Below, one piece after another: positions 61,367 to 64,000 of a stretch of DNA of 64,000 bases. The stretch's first letter is position 1. Every line of letters starts with the position of its first letter. The DNA is taken from positions 17,535 through 81,534 of the forward strand of contig CAKUZF010000009.1 of NCBI GenBank assembly GCA_934718155.1. The letters are read 5' to 3'. The notes under the pieces are model-generated. The model did not search any database. It had not been told where the DNA came from and was given only the letters and a program-made list of their open reading frames with translations. This DNA is from an uncultured Parabacteroides sp. (GTDB taxonomy: Bacteria > Bacteroidota > Bacteroidia > Bacteroidales > Tannerellaceae). The translations under genes were made by a program, and so were the position numbers.

Positions 61367-62212
61367 TTATTCTGGTGAAGTTATTATTCTGAGATCAGAT
61401 TGCACTTTGTCTATCTCCAAATATCCGTCTGTATGAATGGACTTGTCGAGAACATCAGTCTTGAATGCCACTCCTGTTCTTTTGCAGAGCATTGTGCCGA
61501 TATGGAGTACAAGTTTGTAGAGTTGATGCCCTTGTATATGAAGATAGGCATTTGCTTCATCGAGGTGTTCGTTTGTCATACCCTCAGGTTGCAGAAGATT
61601 TTGAAGAGCCTCTTCAAATAGCTGTTTCACGTGTTCTATATAGGCACTACCGTTATCTGTCAGTTCGTTTCTTGTAGGTTGCAACGGCAGGCACGCATTG
61701 AATTTGGTAACGTTCCATTTCTGGTTCAACTCGGGGCTTTGGCTGTAATGCACAAGGTATAGAAGCGGCTTATATACAATAGCAGAAAGATTTTGTAAGA
61801 AAGCCCGAAAATCGAAATTGGAATCTGAAACCGATTCTGCAAAACGTTTTTGTAAATGTTCTGCCTCGCAAAAATGATTCTCCCAAGAATAGGCATATGT
61901 CTGGGCAATGTTAACGCCTGCTGACAACCTTTCTTCTCCTTTCAGCTGTCGCAAATCACTATCTATGCAAATGAAGAAATTCTTTGTGAGATAAGGTTTG
62001 TAGCGTAGGCACTGTTCACAACCATGTACGTCATTACCTTTTTCATTCTTCGAGTATGTAATGAAAAGATAAGTCGCAGGGAAGGCTTTCTGAAGTTGGT
62101 TACTCCAGAAAAGTTTATCCTCAGCATCCTCCAAATGAACAACAGCCTTGATGCTTCTGTCGCGCAAGGGGATATTGCGATAGTAACGTGCTTGTTCTTC
62201 GATTCTATCCAT
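61367..62212 (-). CDS. DUF4435 (TOPRIM-like) protein, AriB-like
   Basis: A 281-residue protein. 'AVVHLEDAEDKLFW' near residue 25 gives the conserved acidic residues of DUF4435 after a beta strand. 'FFICIDSDLRQL' (about 95) supplies the DxD pair and 'AYSWENHFCEAE' (about 129) the following Glu. This is the TOPRIM-like nuclease arrangement of AriB, the effector in the PARIS anti-phage system. It follows its ATPase by 10 bp. Other DUF4435-ATPase pairs exist whose roles are undefined, so PARIS membership is probable rather than certain. Confidence 0.72.
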   Translation of the reverse strand: MDRIEEQARYYRNIPLRDRSIKAVVHLEDAEDKLFWSNQLQKAFPATYLFITYSKNEKGNDVHGCEQCLRYKPYLTKNFFICIDSDLRQLKGEERLSAGVNIAQTYAYSWENHFCEAEHLQKRFAESVSDSNFDFRAFLQNLSAIVYKPLLYLVHYSQSPELNQKWNVTKFNACLPLQPTRNELTDNGSAYIEHVKQLFEEALQNLLQPEGMTNEHLDEANAYLHIQGHQLYKLVLHIGTMLCKRTGVAFKTDVLDKSIHTDGYLEIDKVQSDLRIITSPE

Positions 62213-62222
62213 ATCCCATTAT

Positions 62223-62945
62223 TTAAACTGGAGTTGTAACATCCTCCATGTAAATAATCTTATCACCCCATCCGTCACCAAAGATACTTGGAGAATGAGT
62301 CGTGATAAAGTATTGCGCATTAGGGTTGAGTTTTACAAGCGTGTTGATTAACTCATATTGCCAGCTGATGTCAAGAGAATTCTCTGGCTCATCAAGCAAT
62401 ACGCAGGCCTCTTTGCTCTCCGTCAGGAATACACGAAGCAAAATCAGAAGAATCTGCTTCTCTCCAGAAGACAGAACGTCAATGGGAATGATTTGCCCTT
62501 TAGAAACGATATTGAATTTGTTCCCTTCGATTTCTATTTGCTTACCCGTATCTTTGAACAAGTTGTTTACGATTGAAATGAACCCATCAATACGCACTTT
62601 CATCTCAGCCTGCTTTTCTGCGGAAGCGTCAATCATGGCCATACGATGATACATCATCGATGGCCCCGTCTTCATGTCGAATATATAGAATTCAAGATCT
62701 TGGGTTAATGCGTTGACCACCTTGCGCTTGTCGCGCATGGCAAGATTATCAATGGAAGGCACAAACACGATTTGGTTTTTATCATCGAGATTTTCAAGTG
62801 CTAACTTGTGAATCTCGTTGAGCAACGTGGTTTTGCCACTTCCGTTGATGCCAACGAAGATGTTCACATCCTCATTGGCTTTGAAGTGAACATTATACTT
62901 GCCCCAAAGGCAAGTTGAAATTTCTTTACTTTTGGAGTATGACAT
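62223..62945 (-). CDS. ABC/AAA-type ATPase paired with DUF4435, AriA-like
   Basis: A 240-residue soluble ATPase with an ABC-type head. Walker A is 'GINGSGKTTLLNE', signature 'LSSGEKQ', Walker B 'CVLLDEPENSL' and H-loop 'ITTHSPS'. A short coiled insertion separates the halves. There is no transporter partner, which fits SMC/OLD/AAA15-like defence ATPases. It is shorter than typical AriA. It is first in a two-gene operon, with TAATTTTG upstream at 63021-63014. Confidence 0.75.
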   Translation of the reverse strand: MSYSKSKEISTCLWGKYNVHFKANEDVNIFVGINGSGKTTLLNEIHKLALENLDDKNQIVFVPSIDNLAMRDKRKVVNALTQDLEFYIFDMKTGPSMMYHRMAMIDASAEKQAEMKVRIDGFISIVNNLFKDTGKQIEIEGNKFNIVSKGQIIPIDVLSSGEKQILLILLRVFLTESKEACVLLDEPENSLDISWQYELINTLVKLNPNAQYFITTHSPSIFGDGWGDKIIYMEDVTTPV

Positions 62946-63013
62946 AAAGCCTATTCTTTAATCAGTTCGTTACTTCTGGATGAGTACACGCCATCTGTAT
63001 AATAACACGTATG

Positions 63014-63021
63014 CAAAATTA
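63014..63021 (-). promoter_or_regulatory. -7 element of the ATPase/DUF4435 operon
   Basis: TAATTTTG on the minus strand about 70 bp before the ATPase start. A TTTG lies 17 bp upstream (63042-63039). Confidence 0.5.
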
Positions 63022-63150
63022 ATCATTTTTTGCCAAAGCAAATGGCTATATTTCCCGTATTATGCGCCCAATCTAACTCCGGAAAATGTGGCAAGCCCCT
63101 TCGCAAGGAGGCGGCAGGAGCGACAATCGGCCTAAAGCGTAAAAATCAGC

Positions 63151-63546
63151 GTGTTCGTTTGGCGGAATGGCAAGAAATGCTTTCTTTTGCAGAAGGAAGC
63201 TGAGGCTTGTGAGAATGATTTTGATCGTTGGATTTATGTGTTGAAGAATATGGAGACATTTAACAGACTTCCTTGGATGGCGAAAGACTCGGTGTTCCAC
63301 CGTCTTTCTGAGATTGCCGATGTGAGTGCGATGACGAAGGAGGAGCGTCAGAAGTACGACTATGCCATTCGCAAGTATCGCGACAACCTCTGTGTGTATG
63401 AAGGTGTCTTGCAGACAGGCGTGGAGAAAGGTATTGCAAAAAGAAATGTGGAGCTTGCTTTAGAGATGAAAGCTGACGGGATGCCTCTTGATTTGATTAT
63501 CAAATACAGCGGCCTTTCCGCCGAGCAAATTAACGCTTTATCGTAG
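63151..63546 (+). pseudogene. Rpn/PDDEXK_2-family nuclease-transposase, 5'-truncated
   Basis: 131 codons from a GTG, corresponding to the C-terminal part of the family: 'ENDFDRWIYVLKNMETFNRL' and 'IADVSAMTKEERQKYDYAIR' are characteristic. Intact members are about 300 residues, with a nuclease domain at the N-terminus that is absent here. The DNA before 63151 does not encode it. It is a remnant of a recombination-promoting nuclease gene next to the second 102-bp repeat. Confidence 0.7.
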
Positions 63547-63574
63547 TGGGAATGGGGAAAGATGGTGCGATGAC

Positions 63575-63676
63575 TCAGTACCACTTTTAGTACCGCTTAA
63601 CTGGTACTGGAGTTTCACACGGGTGTTACTGGAGTTTCAGTTGACTGAAACCGCAGTAACACTTATGTGGTACTGA
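63575..63676. repeat. 102-bp dispersed repeat with terminal inverted repeats (copy 2)
   Basis: Same length and same 10-bp terminal inverted repeats as the copy at 23044-23145, with about ten substitutions and no indels. It lies 28 bp after the truncated nuclease gene. Confidence 0.8.
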
Positions 63677-63797
63677 TAACCCAGCAAGTTCCTCCCGACA
63701 GTCCCTACGTTATCAATGGCAAAGTAAGACGTATTGCTGAATTGATGGCAAGGCGGCATCTTTTGGAGCAACTCCGCCAGCCGTAACTGATGGATGC

Positions 63798-63879
63798 GGG
63801 CTGAAAGCCCAGCCTGCCGTTTAGCCCAGGGAACCCCCTGGGTGTCATGTGTCCCTACCACTTTTCGCCCTGAATGGGC
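63798..63879. repeat. Cluster of three REP-like palindromes
   Basis: GGGCTGAAAGCCC (63798-63810), CCCAGGGAACCCCCTGGG (63825-63842) and GCCCTGAATGGGC (63867-63879) follow one another. Such GC-rich hairpin groups resemble REP elements tied to RAYT transposases; no RAYT gene is visible in the window. Confidence 0.5.
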
Positions 63880-64000
63880 AACAGAAACATTTCATATGAA
63901 TATAATAGGTTCGCGCGCGGGAGGCGACGGCGAAAGGAGACGCTATGCGCATGTTTTTGCTATGGATAATTGCTCGCTGATGTAGGGGAAAAATGGAAGG

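Larger units (their letters stand above)
63547..64000. other. 454-bp region to the window end without a recognised gene
   Basis: Contains the 102-bp repeat and a group of three short palindromes. The remaining frames lack protein-like features; a gene could begin beyond the window. Confidence 0.5.

Noticed and set aside
62223..62945. Interpretation of the ATPase as an ABC transporter subunit
   Set aside because: No permease or binding protein adjoins it, and the only partner is DUF4435.
63794..63985. 63-codon frame at the right edge
   Set aside because: It consists of the REP-like palindromes and shows no protein features.

Overview
The window comes from a member of the Bacteroidota, order Bacteroidales. 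The evidence is a SusC/SusD pair, promoters of the TTTG-N19-TAnnTTTG type, many lipoproteins and S9/M28 peptidases, a fumarate reductase operon in C-A-B order, and two proteins ending in type IX secretion (T9SS) type A-like sorting domains. The T9SS domains fit the Porphyromonas/Tannerella/Parabacteroides side better than Bacteroides proper, but the genus cannot be fixed from sequence alone. No tRNA, rRNA or CRISPR array was seen.

Layout. 0-7.4 kb: a peptide-uptake style locus (SusC, SusD, secreted M28 peptidase, secreted S9-type hydrolase). 7.5-12.7 kb: the rplM-rpsI-rpsB-tsf operon, two small envelope proteins and rnz. 12.7-17.3 kb: a candidate small RNA, a 22-bp tandem array, a second M28 peptidase, murF and a PfkB kinase. 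17.4-31.4 kb: an accessory island, all on the minus strand. It holds a TonB-dependent receptor, two copies of an [AAA-ATPase/nuclease + membrane TPR-HTH regulator] operon (the ATPase of one copy is collapsed to 33 codons), a truncated LanC-like cyclase, four 6-bladed beta-propeller lipoproteins and two copies of a small HTH regulator. 31.6-45.6 kb: mostly core genes (MFS transporter, OmpA/TPR lipoprotein, S1 peptidase with T9SS tail, class I fumarase, YqaA-like membrane protein, purD, prolyl peptidase, THUMP RNA methyltransferase). 45.7-57.4 kb: winged-helix protein, GH29 fucosidase, dapB-lepB-lepB paralogue-wbqC operon, frdCAB, a DUF3836-like protein and a zeta-toxin-like kinase with a 55-codon partner. 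57.4-64 kb: hemW, an EF-G paralogue with altered GTPase motifs, repeat arrays, an ATPase + DUF4435 pair resembling the PARIS anti-phage system, a truncated Rpn-type nuclease, and dispersed repeats.

How the genes may work together. The first locus and the scattered S9/M28/S1 peptidases point to growth on proteins and peptides; frdCAB with class I fumarase gives the fumarate-respiration branch. The 17-31 kb island reads as a rapidly rearranging regulatory and envelope module: duplicated ends, mosaic paralogues and in-frame collapsed remnants are all visible. The strongest candidates for under-described biology are this island, the ATPase/DUF4435 pair, the signal-peptidase paralogue lacking both catalytic residues, and intergenic arrays whose periods are 11 or 22 bp.
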